Assembly (NCBI GenBank): GCA_026225115.1
Contig: JAMFSE010000021.1
Span: 1 to 50,592, forward strand
DNA from: Rhodovastum atsumiense
GTDB lineage: Bacteria > Pseudomonadota > Alphaproteobacteria > Acetobacterales > Acetobacteraceae
Direction of reading: 5' to 3'
DNA length: 50,592 nt
The notes below the pieces were generated by a model. The model was not told the DNA's origin and made no database searches. It saw only the letters and a program-made list of their open reading frames with translations. This document shows, in pieces, positions 28,274-37,910 of this stretch. The number at the start of each line of letters is the position of its first letter. Positions within the stretch are counted from its first letter, which is position 1. The translations under genes were made by a program, and so were the position numbers.

Positions 28274-29911
28274 CTACATCCCGCCGGGATAATTCGGCCC
28301 GCCCGCACCTTCCGGCACCACCCAGTTGATGTTCTGGGTCGGGTCCTTGATGTCGCAGGTCTTACAATGCACGCAGTTCTGCGCGTTGATCTGCAATTGC
28401 GGATTGCCGGTCTCCTCGCCGACAATCTCATACACCCCGGCCGGACAATACCGCGTCTCCGGGCTGCGATACTCATCCCAGTTAACCGAAATCGCCTTGG
28501 CCGGATCCAGCAGCGTCAAATGCGCCGGCTGGTTTTCCTCATGATTGGTGTTGGAAATAAACACCGAAGACAGCCGGTCAAAGGTCAGCTTGCCATCGGG
28601 CTTGGGATAGTTGATCGGCGTCGCATCCTTGGCTTTCTGCAAATGATCATAATCGTTATGATTTTTCAGCGTCCACGGCATTTTTCCCCTAAAAATATAC
28701 GCCTCCAGCCCGGCATTGATCAGCCCGCCCCAAAGCCCGAATTTCGCGAAGCCCGGACGGATATTGCGCACCGCATGCAGCTCCGGCCAGACCCAGCTTT
28801 CCTTCAGCATCTCAGGGTAGGCGGTCACCTCATCCGGCCGGTCGCCGGCCAGCGCCCCGGCGATCGCTTCCGCCGCTACCATGCCGGATTTCATTGCGGT
28901 ATGCGTGCCTTTGATTTTCGGCACGTTCAACGTCCCCGCCGCGCAGCCGATCAATACGCCGCCCGGAAAGGTCAGTTTCGGTAGCGATTGAAAACCGCCT
29001 TCGTTCAACGCGCGGGCGCCGTAGGAGATGCGTTTCGCCCCCTCGAAATACGGCTTGATCGCCGGATGCGTTTTATAGCGCTGCATCTCCTGGAACGGCG
29101 AGAGAAACGGATTGGTGTAGTCCAGCCCAACGACAAAGCTGTACGCCATCAGATTCTCGCCGAAGAAATAAATCGCCGCACCGCCATAGGTGTCGGATTT
29201 CAACGGCCAGCCCAGCGTATGGATCGCCAGGCCCTTTTTGAAATGCTCCGGTGTTACTTCCCAAAGCTCCTTGACGCCGATGCCATAGGTCTGCGGGTCG
29301 TTATTCGCATTCAGATTGAAATTCTTCATCAACTGCTTGGACAGCGACCCCCGGCAGCCTTCCGCGAAAATCGTATAGGTGGCACGCAGCTCCATGCCGC
29401 GCTGGAAATTGCCGGTGGCGGCGCCATCCTTGCCGATGCCCATATCGCCGGTGGCAACCCCGGCCACCCGGCCGCCGTCAATCAGCACCTCGGCGGCGGC
29501 AAAACCCGGATAAATCTCCACCCCCGCTTCCTCGGCCTGCTGGCCCAGCCAGCGCACGACATTGCCGAGCGAGACGATGTAATTGCCCTCGTTATGCATG
29601 GTGTTGGGCGTAATCGGCGATTTAAACGCCTTGGTCTCGGTGAGATAGATGAACTGGTCTTCCGTCACCGGCGTCGCCAGCGGGATCAGCCCGGGATCGC
29701 AATCGGGAAACAGCTCTTTCAGCGCCCGCGGTTCCAGCACCGCGCCAGACAGCGTATGCGCGCCGACCTCGCCGCCTTTTTCCACCACGCAGACCGAAAT
29801 CTCCGGATTGAGCTGCTTCAACCGGATCGCGGCCGACAGCCCCGCCGGGCCGGCGCCGACGACCAGCACGTCGAATTCCATGCTCTCCCGGGGGTCAAGC
29901 TGCTCTGACAT
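28274..29911 (-). CDS. electron transfer flavoprotein-ubiquinone oxidoreductase
   Basis: A 545-residue membrane-associated FAD and 4Fe-4S enzyme that passes electrons from ETF to ubiquinone during fatty and amino acid oxidation. The FAD Rossmann motif is [19 protein letters not shown] near residue 15. The C-terminal cluster ligands are in CPAGVYE and [38 protein letters not shown] and [23 protein letters not shown] are family blocks. CAGGAG precedes the ATG. It is divergent from a uracil-DNA glycosylase across an inverted-repeat promoter region. Confidence 0.95.
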   Translation of the reverse strand: MSEQLDPRESMEFDVLVVGAGPAGLSAAIRLKQLNPEISVCVVEKGGEVGAHTLSGAVLEPRALKELFPDCDPGLIPLATPVTEDQFIYLTETKAFKSPITPNTMHNEGNYIVSLGNVVRWLGQQAEEAGVEIYPGFAAAEVLIDGGRVAGVATGDMGIGKDGAATGNFQRGMELRATYTIFAEGCRGSLSKQLMKNFNLNANNDPQTYGIGVKELWEVTPEHFKKGLAIHTLGWPLKSDTYGGAAIYFFGENLMAYSFVVGLDYTNPFLSPFQEMQRYKTHPAIKPYFEGAKRISYGARALNEGGFQSLPKLTFPGGVLIGCAAGTLNVPKIKGTHTAMKSGMVAAEAIAGALAGDRPDEVTAYPEMLKESWVWPELHAVRNIRPGFAKFGLWGGLINAGLEAYIFRGKMPWTLKNHNDYDHLQKAKDATPINYPKPDGKLTFDRLSSVFISNTNHEENQPAHLTLLDPAKAISVNWDEYRSPETRYCPAGVYEIVGEETGNPQLQINAQNCVHCKTCDIKDPTQNINWVVPEGAGGPNYPGGM

Positions 29912-29949
29912 TTTTTATCAACTCCTGAATGACTGCGTGTCCTATTCCT

Positions 29950-29996
29950 ATAAGGAGCGGCATCCCCTTGCGTAAAGTCCACGCCCCGCTCCTTAT
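29950..29996. promoter_or_regulatory. perfect 11-bp inverted repeat in the ETF-QO/UDG divergent promoter
   Basis: ATAAGGAGCGG (29950-29960) and CCGCTCCTTAT (29986-29996) are exact inverted arms separated by 25 bp. Each arm contains CCTTAT on the outgoing strand, which could serve as a -10 element for one of the two divergent genes. An operator for one shared regulator is plausible; this is inferred. Confidence 0.5.
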
Positions 29997-30002
29997 GCCA
30001 GT

Positions 30003-30815
30003 ATGGACAGTTTGGAATTATTGCGGCTGCAAATTGCGCTGCAAATCGAATGGGGCGCCGACGAAATCCTGCTCGACGCGCCGCAGAACCGCCTGGCCGT
30101 CAAAACCACCCAAGCCGGCAACTTAGCCACCGCCGTCAGCCCAACGCCAACGCCCGCCAAAGCGGCAGCCAGGCCCAAATCCCCAAGCCCCAGCCTGGCA
30201 GGCCCAGCGGAAGCCGCCAGGATCGCGGCCGCCTGCGGCACGCTGGAGGCGCTGAAGACGGCGGTGGCCAGCTTCGCCGGCTGCGCGCTTAGCGAAACCG
30301 CCACCCAGCTGGTCTTCGCCGATGGTGCCGAGAACGCCAAAATCATGCTGGTCGGCGAGGCGCCGGGCGCCGAGGAAGACCGCGCCGGCCGGCCTTTCGT
30401 TGGTCCTGCCGGCCAATTGCTGGATAAAATGCTGGCAAGCGTCCGCCTCGACCGTACCCTGGTGCGGATCGTCAATGTCGTGCCCTGGCGTCCGCCGGGA
30501 AACCGGGCGCCGACCGAAAGCGAAATCGCGGTCTGCCTGCCGTTCCTGCATCGCCACATTGCATTGATAAAACCGGAATGCCTGGTCCTGCTGGGCGCCA
30601 CCGCGGCCAAGGCCATGCTGCCGGCGCCGGACCGCAACAGCGGCATCCGGCGCCTGCGCGGCCATTGGCGGGCGCTGGAAATCCCGTTTTCCGAGGCAAA
30701 CATACCTGCCTTGCCGACCTACCACCCGGCCTATCTGCTGCGCACGCCCAGCGCCAAGCGGGAGGCCTGGCTCGACCTCATCGCCCTCGCAGATCGAATG
30801 AAAACAATGGTTTGA
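30003..30815 (+). CDS. uracil-DNA glycosylase, family 4-like lacking two iron-sulfur ligands
   Basis: A 270-residue glycosylase that removes uracil from DNA. Motif A is GEAPGAEEDRAGRPFVGPAGQLLDKML and motif B is TYHPAYLLRTPSAKREAW. Family 4 enzymes carry four Cys for a 4Fe-4S cluster. Here the first pair reads FAGC instead of CxxC, and the third ligand is replaced in VVPWRPPGNR (Trp for Cys), leaving the second and the fourth (AVCLPFL). The cluster is therefore probably absent or altered; this alphaproteobacterial subtype may be normal without it. The N-terminal ~75 residues are a variable Ala/Pro-rich extension. Confidence 0.88.
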   Translation: MDSLELLRLQIALQIEWGADEILLDAPQNRLAVKTTQAGNLATAVSPTPTPAKAAARPKSPSPSLAGPAEAARIAAACGTLEALKTAVASFAGCALSETATQLVFADGAENAKIMLVGEAPGAEEDRAGRPFVGPAGQLLDKMLASVRLDRTLVRIVNVVPWRPPGNRAPTESEIAVCLPFLHRHIALIKPECLVLLGATAAKAMLPAPDRNSGIRRLRGHWRALEIPFSEANIPALPTYHPAYLLRTPSAKREAWLDLIALADRMKTMV

Positions 30816-30950
30816 ACATTACAATCGCGCAATCTTGAACGAAAAATACGCTGCTAACCGCCGGAAACCATTAAACCTGTCTAAAAAAAGTGCAACAATC
30901 TCACACTCGGCACTTGCCTATCCCGCGGCCGGTGTGTACCGGCTCAGCGC

Positions 30951-32603
30951 ATGCGAGGAGCTCTCCAAACGCTCGCCCGCCTGGATGCCGCCAAATTGGG
31001 TCTTACCCTGGCAGCGTTAATTGCCCTGAACACCGTGCCCGTCACGGCTGCTTGGGCAAGATCCCAGAACTCTGGGTCAGGTCCGGGCACAAATTCACCC
31101 CCTGCCGCGCCGGTTAGCGCCGAGCCCGGTGATTCCGTCGCCTATGCGGTGCCGCGCAACGCGCCGTCTGCGGATGAGGAAGTCATTCTGCCGCAGCCCT
31201 TGCCGCCCAGCGCCGTCGCGCAATACGGCCGCATTCTGACCCTGCAGACGCAAGGCCACATGCGTGAAGCCGACACGCTGATCAGCCGGCTGGATGACGC
31301 CAGCCTGGTCGGCCCCATTCTTGCGCAGCGGTATCTGAGCGATAATTACATCAGCTCCATTGCCGAACTCACGGCCTGGATGGCGCAATACGCCACGCAG
31401 CCCTCCGCGCCCGCCATCTACACGCTGCTTGCAAAAAAATCCCCCCGGCACGCCAGCCTGCCCGCCGCCCCGCAGCCCGCGCTGCTGCCGGAGGTGACGA
31501 TGGTCGCCGGCGCCGCCGCAAAACCCTCGCTGCAATGCGACGGCAACGCCTGGCGCCGCATTTTCATGTCCGGTCTGAACGACTGGCAGCGCGGCGATAT
31601 CAGCACAGCCCAGCCCTTGTTCATTCGCGCCGCGAATATGAACAATATTTCCGATGATGACCGCGCCGCCGCGGATTTCTGGTCGGCCCGGGCGGCATTG
31701 CGCCTGCAGCAGCCCGAGGATTATCTAAACTGGCTGCGCCAGGCATCCGCCACCAGCGATACCTTCTACGGCATGCTGGCCGGCCGGCTGCTGGGCGAAG
31801 GCTTTGGCCCGACCGGCATCGCAGCCACACTGACGGAAGCCGATATCATCGCCGTGGATGCAACGCCCGACGGCCATCTTGCCTTTGCTTTGCTGCAAAT
31901 TGGGGAGACCGAACAGGCGGAACTGGCGCTGCGGACGCTGTGGCCCAGCATTCAGAACAACCCGGATTTCGGCCATTCGGTGATGGCGGTCGCAGCCCGC
32001 GCCGGGCTGGTGGATGTGGCAATCGCCATCGCCGGCCAGATCCCCAATGCCGGCAATGAACTCGCGGATGCGCGGCTGCCCTTGCCTTCCATGCACCCAA
32101 CCGGCGGCTTCACCATCGACCCGTCGCTGGTCTATGCGCTGACGCGTACGGAATCCGGTTTCAACACCGCCGCGGTATCGCCCGCCGGCGCCCGCGGCCT
32201 GATGCAGTTAATGCCGGTGACGGCGAATTTCATTGCCCGCAACCAGGGCATCTCCGGCGTTATCAGCAACCCCTCCGCCAATCTCGCACTCGGCCAGGGC
32301 TATATTCATTACCTTGGCGAGCAGCCAGGGATTAACGAAAATCTGCTGGCCATTCTCGCCAGCTACAACGCCGGCCCAGGCGCCGCCGCTTCCTGGTATA
32401 ACGCTTTGCAGCAGGACAGCGATCCTTTGGTGTTTATCGAAACGATTCCCAATGCCGGCGTCCGCCGCTTCGTGCATCAGGTGCTGGCGGATAGCTGGAT
32501 CTACGCCGAAGAGATCGGCCTGAAACCGGACAGCCTCGACGACATCGCCGAAGGTAATTTCCCGCAGCTGGAAAATCGCAGCGCCGTCGCTTCCATTCAC
32601 TAG
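30951..32603 (+). CDS. soluble lytic murein transglycosylase-like protein (SLT domain)
   Basis: A 550-residue periplasmic enzyme that cleaves the MurNAc-GlcNAc bond with anhydro-ring formation. A signal peptide is visible (LGLTLAALIALNTVPVTAAWA, residues about 16-36). The middle is an alpha-helical superhelix-like region. The catalytic SLT domain starts near residue 390: ALTRTESGFNTAAVSPAGARG with the catalytic Glu at about 401, LMQLMPVTA, and ILASYNAGPGAAASW. It lies between the glycosylase and moaB on the same strand. Confidence 0.92.
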   Translation: MRGALQTLARLDAAKLGLTLAALIALNTVPVTAAWARSQNSGSGPGTNSPPAAPVSAEPGDSVAYAVPRNAPSADEEVILPQPLPPSAVAQYGRILTLQTQGHMREADTLISRLDDASLVGPILAQRYLSDNYISSIAELTAWMAQYATQPSAPAIYTLLAKKSPRHASLPAAPQPALLPEVTMVAGAAAKPSLQCDGNAWRRIFMSGLNDWQRGDISTAQPLFIRAANMNNISDDDRAAADFWSARAALRLQQPEDYLNWLRQASATSDTFYGMLAGRLLGEGFGPTGIAATLTEADIIAVDATPDGHLAFALLQIGETEQAELALRTLWPSIQNNPDFGHSVMAVAARAGLVDVAIAIAGQIPNAGNELADARLPLPSMHPTGGFTIDPSLVYALTRTESGFNTAAVSPAGARGLMQLMPVTANFIARNQGISGVISNPSANLALGQGYIHYLGEQPGINENLLAILASYNAGPGAAASWYNALQQDSDPLVFIETIPNAGVRRFVHQVLADSWIYAEEIGLKPDSLDDIAEGNFPQLENRSAVASIH

Positions 32604-32662
32604 CGCGGGCACTTCACTGGAACCTCATTGCCCTGCGGCAATTTTGCGCTACTCTCTTTTGA

Positions 32663-33208
32663 ATGTCCCAGACCACTGAGCCCCGCAATTTCATTCCGGT
32701 CCATATCGCCGTCCTCACGGTGTCCGACACCCGCGATCTGCGCAACGATCGCTCCGGCGACATTCTGGCGCAACGCATTACCGCCGCCGGCCATAGCGTT
32801 GCGGCGCGCGCAATCGTGCAGGACGATGCCGGATTGTTGGAAAGCCAGCTGCGGACATGGATCGCCGATAAAAATATCGATGCCGTAATCAGTACCGGCG
32901 GCACCGGCATCACCGGCCGCGACGTAACGCCGGAAGCCTTTGCCCGCGTGCTGGACAAAACCATCGACGGTTTCGGTGAATTATTCCGGATGCTGAGCTA
33001 TCAGAAAATCGGCACCTCGACGATGCAATCCCGCGCCATTGGCGGTGTTGCAGGCGGCACCTATTTGTTTGCCTTGCCCGGCAGCACCGGTGCGGTGAAG
33101 GATGGCTGGGACGATATTCTGGTCTACCAGCTCGACAACCGCCACCGCCCCTGCAATCTGGTCGAACTGATGCCAAGGTTGAACGAGCATCTTCCAGGCA
33201 GCAATTAA
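32663..33208 (+). CDS. moaB: molybdenum cofactor biosynthesis protein B
   Basis: A 181-residue MoaB/MogA-fold protein that binds molybdopterin and may adenylylate it. Blocks are IAVLTVSDTRDLRNDRSGDIL, VISTGGTGITGRDVTPEA (the substrate loop), GFGELFRMLSYQKIGTSTMQSRAIGGVA and YLFALPGSTGAVKDGW. No other molybdenum cofactor gene is in the window. It is 60 bp downstream of the transglycosylase and 18 bp before the next gene, so probably in one transcript. Confidence 0.93.
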   Translation: MSQTTEPRNFIPVHIAVLTVSDTRDLRNDRSGDILAQRITAAGHSVAARAIVQDDAGLLESQLRTWIADKNIDAVISTGGTGITGRDVTPEAFARVLDKTIDGFGELFRMLSYQKIGTSTMQSRAIGGVAGGTYLFALPGSTGAVKDGWDDILVYQLDNRHRPCNLVELMPRLNEHLPGSN

Positions 33209-33225
33209 CGGAAGCGGAACACTGG

Positions 33226-33858
33226 ATGCCGGCGAAACAAAACCCGCTCGTCGTTGGGCTCGATATTACCGGCACATTTATTTTCGCCATCGAAGGCGCG
33301 CTCGCCGCAATCCAGGCAAATCTCGATCTGCTCGGCGTTCTGGTCCTGGGTTTTTCCACCGCACTTGGCGGCGGCATCATTCGTGACGTTCTGATCGGCG
33401 CCTCGCCGCCAGCCGCATTGCGGGACTGGCGCTACGCGACGCTGGCGCTTACCGGCGGCGCTTTAACCTTCATATGTTACCGTCAGGTGATTGCCGTTCC
33501 GCATCTGGCGCTGCTGTCGCTGGATGCCGCCGGGCTGGCGATTTTTGCCGTCGCCGGCACCGAAAAATCGCTTGAGCTCGGAATTTCGCCGTTCATTGCA
33601 ACCATGATGGGCACCATCACCGCGGTCGGCGGCGGCGCGCTCCGGGATTTGCTGCTCACCCATGTTCCGGCAGTGCTGCGTACCGATATCTACGCAACCG
33701 CGGCGTTGTTCGGCTCAATCATCCTGGTGCTGCTTCGCCGGGCCGGGCTGCGGCCAAAACCCGCCGCATTTTTTGGCTTCATCGCCTGCTTTATCGTTCG
33801 CATGCTCGCAATTCATCTGCATTGGCACCTGCCAAGCGTGAATCCCGTCCACAGCTGA
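33226..33858 (+). CDS. trimeric intracellular cation channel (TRIC/UPF0126, YicG-like) protein
   Basis: A 210-residue inner membrane protein with about seven helices made of two homologous halves. Each half carries the signature GFSTALGGGIIRDVL (about residue 43) or GTITAVGGGALRDLLL (about residue 128). Prokaryotic TRIC homologues form trimeric monovalent cation channels; the physiological role in this organism is unknown. The short spacing to moaB suggests cotranscription. Confidence 0.9.
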   Translation: MPAKQNPLVVGLDITGTFIFAIEGALAAIQANLDLLGVLVLGFSTALGGGIIRDVLIGASPPAALRDWRYATLALTGGALTFICYRQVIAVPHLALLSLDAAGLAIFAVAGTEKSLELGISPFIATMMGTITAVGGGALRDLLLTHVPAVLRTDIYATAALFGSIILVLLRRAGLRPKPAAFFGFIACFIVRMLAIHLHWHLPSVNPVHS

Positions 33859-33934
33859 TATGCTGCAATGCGGTAGCGCCGCTGACGGATCACGCCTATA
33901 AGCTTCGTCCAGTCACAGCTCTGGGATCCCCGCC

Positions 33935-35404
33935 ATGGATGCAAACCTCGCCAAAACCAAAGTAACCGCCTTAGCCGGCGATGGCATCGGTCCGGAGGTG
34001 ATGCAGGCGACAATGCGGGTGCTCGAAGCGGGCGGGGCGCCGATCGAATGGGAGATGGCCGAAGCCGGCGCCGAGGTTTTCAAAAAGGGCTCAGTCACCG
34101 GCGTGCCCCGCGAGACGCTGGACAGCATCACCCGCAATGGCCTGGCACTCAAAAGCCCGCTGGAAACACCGGTCGGCTTCGGCGGCAAATCGGCCAACGT
34201 CACGCTCCGAAAGTATTTCGAACTCTATGCCAATATCCGCCCGGTGCGCGAACTACCCGGCGTCATCACGCCATTCACCGGCCGCGGCATCGACATGGTG
34301 ATCATTCGCGAAAATGTTGAAGACGTTTACGCCGGCATCGAGCATATGCAGACCACCTCGGTCGCCCAATGCCTGAAATTGATGACCGCACCCGGCTGCG
34401 AGCGCATCATCCGCGCCGCCTTCTCGGTGGCCAAAGCCGAAGAGCGTAAAAAGGTTACCTGCGCCACCAAGGCCAACATCATGAAACTCACCGAAGGCAT
34501 GATGAAGCGCATGTTCGAGAAGGTCGGCCCGGAATTTCCGGAATTCAAACAGGATCACATCATCATCGACAACTGCGCGCATCAGCTGGTGATCGCGCCC
34601 GAGCAGTTCGACGTCATCGTCACCTCCAACATGAATGGCGACATCATCTCCGACCTCGCGGCCGGCCTGGTCGGCGGCCTCGGCATCGCCCCATCCTCAA
34701 ACCTTGGCGACCACGCAGCCATGTTCGAAGCGGTGCACGGCTCGGCGCCGCAGATTGCCGGCAAGGGATTGGCCAATCCCACCGCGCTGCTGAGCGCCGC
34801 CATCATGCTGCTGCGGCACATCTCCGCCTTCGACGTGGCCGAGACAATCGAGCAGGCGCTGTTCATCACATTGGCTGAAGGCAAGAACCTCACCGGCGAT
34901 CTTTCTCCGCGCGGGCACGGCGTCGGAACGGCGGCATTCACCGACCAGCTGATCGCCAATCTCGGACGCACGTCAAATCTGCCGTCACGTAATTACAAAC
35001 AGATCGAGCTGACGGCATGGCCGGAGCTGACCGCGCATAGCGAGCCGAATACCCGCGAACTCGTCGGCATCGACGTATTTCTCGAAACCGACCTGCGGTC
35101 GGAGGAACTTGGCAAAGCCCTGGAGATGATTGCCGAAGACACGCCCTTCCGCCTGAACGGCGTCTCCAACCGCGGCGTGCAGGTCTACCCGCCGACCGGC
35201 GGCCAGACCTTCCTGGTCGATCATTTCGCCTGCCGGTTCATGCTGAAGCATCCGATCCCCCTGGACCATTCCAGCGCCAACGGCCAGCCGGAAATAAGCT
35301 ATCTCGTGCAGCGCATCGGCACGAAATTCTCGTGGATGCATATCGAGAAATTGCAAAGCTTCGATGGCAAGGACGCCTTCGAGCGGCCGCAGGGCGAAGG
35401 CTGA
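33935..35404 (+). CDS. icd: isocitrate dehydrogenase, alphaproteobacterial long type
   Basis: A 489-residue decarboxylating dehydrogenase of the TCA cycle. The nucleotide and substrate regions are visible: VTALAGDGIGPEVMQATMRVLE, YANIRPVRELPG, DMVIIRENVEDVYAGIEHM, NMNGDIISDLAAGLVGGLGIAPSSN and FEAVHGSAPQIAGKGLANPTALLSAA. About 140 extra C-terminal residues follow the core (from SNLPSRNYKQIELTAW), the hallmark of the TIGR02924-type enzymes of Rickettsiales and relatives. Cofactor preference cannot be settled by eye. It stands alone, with its own promoter region on both sides. Confidence 0.92.
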   Translation: MDANLAKTKVTALAGDGIGPEVMQATMRVLEAGGAPIEWEMAEAGAEVFKKGSVTGVPRETLDSITRNGLALKSPLETPVGFGGKSANVTLRKYFELYANIRPVRELPGVITPFTGRGIDMVIIRENVEDVYAGIEHMQTTSVAQCLKLMTAPGCERIIRAAFSVAKAEERKKVTCATKANIMKLTEGMMKRMFEKVGPEFPEFKQDHIIIDNCAHQLVIAPEQFDVIVTSNMNGDIISDLAAGLVGGLGIAPSSNLGDHAAMFEAVHGSAPQIAGKGLANPTALLSAAIMLLRHISAFDVAETIEQALFITLAEGKNLTGDLSPRGHGVGTAAFTDQLIANLGRTSNLPSRNYKQIELTAWPELTAHSEPNTRELVGIDVFLETDLRSEELGKALEMIAEDTPFRLNGVSNRGVQVYPPTGGQTFLVDHFACRFMLKHPIPLDHSSANGQPEISYLVQRIGTKFSWMHIEKLQSFDGKDAFERPQGEG

Positions 35405-35593
35405 CACCCAGGCGTCTTGCCCGCAGGGATCAGTCACCGCCGCAACGTAAGGTGTTCTTAATGTAACGCTCGCTCTAGCGAATCGTGACCATGCGTGTAC
35501 GTTGTCTTGGACGGTACGCTGTCATGACGTTTACCAATTGTTAGCCGCAAGGCGATTACGCTGCGGCCAGCACCCAAAAGGCGGATCCCTCGT

Positions 35594-36025
35594 TTGAAAG
35601 AAACTCCCGAAGTCGCTTTTTTTTCATCAAGCCCCACACTTGCCAGTGACCCGATCAATCCGACCTGGATTTTGGAGGGCGCACCCAACGCCCGGGTTCA
35701 TGTTCTGGCCGTAGGCAGCGACGGATCCGCTTGGACCTGCACCTGGGACTGCACCGCGGGCAAATTCAACTGGTTCTATTCCTTCGACGAAACGGTATAC
35801 ATCCTGGAGGGAAGCGTAACCTTATTTGGCGGCACGCCAAAGGCGCGAACGCTGAAACCGGGGGATATGGTTCATTTCCCCAAGGGATCGCAGGCGCATT
35901 GGCATGTTGAGACCTACGTCCGAAAATTGGCCTTCTGCCATAACATCCTGCCTGACATCATCACCAAGCCAATTGCCTTGGCGAAAAAAATCCTTCGCCC
36001 AAACGCCAAGGTGGGAATGAGTTAA
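35594..36025 (+). CDS. cupin domain protein
   Basis: A 143-residue single-domain cupin. The core beta-barrel motifs are WTCTWDCTAGKFNWFYSFDETVYILEGSVTLFG and KARTLKPGDMVHFPKGSQAHWHVE. Family resemblance is to Cupin_3/DUF861, whose members include small hydrolases and sensors; the substrate is unknown. The C-terminus is basic. The only in-frame start near the domain is TTG 35594, with AAGGCGGA about 8 nt upstream. It is preceded by 189 bp without a gene and followed by an AT-rich gap. Confidence 0.75.
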   Translation: MKETPEVAFFSSSPTLASDPINPTWILEGAPNARVHVLAVGSDGSAWTCTWDCTAGKFNWFYSFDETVYILEGSVTLFGGTPKARTLKPGDMVHFPKGSQAHWHVETYVRKLAFCHNILPDIITKPIALAKKILRPNAKVGMS

Positions 36026-36360
36026 GGTCATTTCTCCGCCATGCCTGGCCAATATTCTGAGCGCAACATCCGGCCGGCCACAACTTTTTATTGCAAAAAC
36101 AGGGGAACAACAACCAGCACGATAAAGTTTCAACCTGTACCCGCATATTCTGGTTCGATAAGTTCTTACTTGAACTTTCCAAGAACATTATCGACCCGGG
36201 TTACGAATTATAAATAGTTTAATAATTCCGCCTGAAAAAATGCAAGGCGCCGCTCGCCATAGTTATGCCGAAAACCTCAGCTTGACGTTTCGATATTGCA
36301 TCGCTCCGGCACGCGTAGTATTACCGGTCACCGAGCGAGACTTTGGAAAGGCATGAAGTC
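36026..36360. other. 335-bp AT-rich gap after the cupin gene
   Basis: No gene is recognised. The gap is clearly more AT-rich than its surroundings, contains the inverted repeat at 36156-36195, and carries no ORF with a ribosome binding site. It probably holds the promoter of the small gene at 36361. Confidence 0.5.
36156..36195. repeat. 40-bp imperfect inverted repeat in an AT-rich gap
   Basis: TCGATAAGTTCTT (36156-36168) pairs with AAGAACATTATCGA (36182-36195), with a single extra base in the right arm and a 13-bp loop. No T-run follows, so it is more likely an operator or structured RNA than a terminator. Confidence 0.6.
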
Positions 36361-36579
36361 ATGGCCCAGATAGACTCGAATGATCCGGAACCGCTGAACA
36401 AAATGATCAGCAATTATCCGCGCCCCATCAGCCCACGGCGCGCAAAATATGAAGCCGAACGGGCGCGGTATCACGGCTGGGAATTGCCCCGCGGCCATCC
36501 CTATTATCACGTCCATCCCGGCGTCCCCTATTTGCCGGCCAAGCTGATCTCCCGCGTCACCAGCCTTTTCACCTGGTGA
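36361..36579 (+). CDS. small conserved-looking protein of unknown function
   Basis: A 72-residue protein that I do not recognise. It is soluble, basic, and rich in Pro, Tyr, His and Arg: NYPRPISPRRAKYEAERARYHGWELPRGHPYYHVHPGVPYLP, ending in a short hydrophobic LISRVTSLFTW. The composition is that of a folded protein rather than random frame translation. The ATG at 36361 is preferred over an in-frame TTG at 36343. It sits alone between an AT-rich gap and an MFS gene. Confidence 0.55.
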   Translation: MAQIDSNDPEPLNKMISNYPRPISPRRAKYEAERARYHGWELPRGHPYYHVHPGVPYLPAKLISRVTSLFTW

Positions 36580-36666
36580 GCCGCTACAGCGGGTAATGGC
36601 GCTTTCAGTCTGGCAGCCATGGCGTAAACCTCTGGCAGGGGAAGGGGCGCATGGTATAGCGGAAAC

Positions 36667-37902
36667 ATGGCTTCCGACACCACAGCCCCTTCCCCGCCGA
36701 GCGCAAAATTACTCCTAAGCCATCAGCCTTTCGTTTGTTTTTCTCTGGGCCGCGTTTTCTCCACGCTGGCCTATCAAATGGGCGCGGTGGCCGTCGGCTG
36801 GCAGGTCTACGCCCTCACCCACAGCGCGTTCGACCTTGGCCTGATCGGCCTGTGGCAATTCATTCCCATGGCATTGCTCACCTTCGCCGCCGGCCACGCC
36901 GCCGATCGCTATGAGCGCAAACAGGTCCTGCAATGGTGCCAGATCATCGAAGCGCTGACGGCAGCGATTCTGGCATGGGGCACCTTCGCGCATTGGCTCA
37001 CCGTCGACGAGATTTTTATGGCCGGCGCGGTCTTCGGCGCGGCCCGAGCCTTCGGCAGCCCCGCCAGCTCGGCCATGCTGCCCGGCGTCGTACCGGAGGG
37101 CCTGCTGCAAAAAGGCACCGCACTATCCAGCGGCGCGTTCCAGTTCTCCACCATCATCGGCCCCGCCATCGGCGGCTTCGCCTTTGCGATCTCGCCCGAA
37201 GCACCCTACGTCATCATGGCCATCCTCTGGCTGATCGCCAGTGTGCTGAACGGCATGATCCGGATGGATCGCCCGGTCGCGCCGAAAGAACCGCCGACCT
37301 TCAAATCATTATTCGCCGGTGTCGGCTTCGTACGGGCCAATCCCGCCATCCTCGGCACCATCTCGCTCGATCTGTTCGCGGTACTGCTCGGCGGCGCCAC
37401 CGCCCTGCTGCCGATCTACGCCCGCGATATTCTCCACACCGGCCCCTGGGGCCTGGGAATATTACGCGGCGCGCCCGCAATCGGTGCGCTGCTGACAACG
37501 CTCTGGCTCACCCGCCATTCGCTCACCCGGCGCGTGGGCATGCGGATGTTTCAGGCCGTCATCGCCTTCGGCCTGGCGACCATCGTCTTCGGCCTGTCCC
37601 GCTGGTTCGTGCTCTCGTTATTTGCCTTGTTCATCATGGGCGCATCGGACACGGTCAGCGTCGTCATCCGGCTCTCCCTGGTGCAGCTCGCCACGCCGGA
37701 CGCCATGCGCGGCCGCGTCAGCGCCGTGAACTTCCTGTTCATCAACGCCTCCAACCAGCTGGGCGAAGTCGAAAGCGGCTTTACCGCGGCCCTATTGGGC
37801 GCAATGCCGGCCGCCGTATTAGGCGGCGCCGGTTCCGTTCTTGTGGCCTTGCTCTGGATGAAGCTGTTTCCAACCCTGCGCGAGGTCGAACGCCTGGAAT
37901 GA
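36667..37902 (+). CDS. MFS transporter (EntS/MFS_3-like exporter)
   Basis: A 411-residue major facilitator with about 12 helices. The start FVCFSLGRVFSTLAYQMGAVAVGWQVYALTHSAFDLGLIGLWQFIP and the loop GHAADRYERKQVLQW are typical of the MFS_3 group that includes enterobactin exporter EntS and macrolide pumps. ATPDAMRGRVSAVNFLFINASNQLGEVESG matches the second half. No siderophore genes are near, so the substrate is unknown. A TGAA-loop hairpin begins 8 nt after the stop and faces an inverted copy. Confidence 0.87.
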   Translation: MASDTTAPSPPSAKLLLSHQPFVCFSLGRVFSTLAYQMGAVAVGWQVYALTHSAFDLGLIGLWQFIPMALLTFAAGHAADRYERKQVLQWCQIIEALTAAILAWGTFAHWLTVDEIFMAGAVFGAARAFGSPASSAMLPGVVPEGLLQKGTALSSGAFQFSTIIGPAIGGFAFAISPEAPYVIMAILWLIASVLNGMIRMDRPVAPKEPPTFKSLFAGVGFVRANPAILGTISLDLFAVLLGGATALLPIYARDILHTGPWGLGILRGAPAIGALLTTLWLTRHSLTRRVGMRMFQAVIAFGLATIVFGLSRWFVLSLFALFIMGASDTVSVVIRLSLVQLATPDAMRGRVSAVNFLFINASNQLGEVESGFTAALLGAMPAAVLGGAGSVLVALLWMKLFPTLREVERLE

Positions 37903-37910
37903 AGGCAAGC

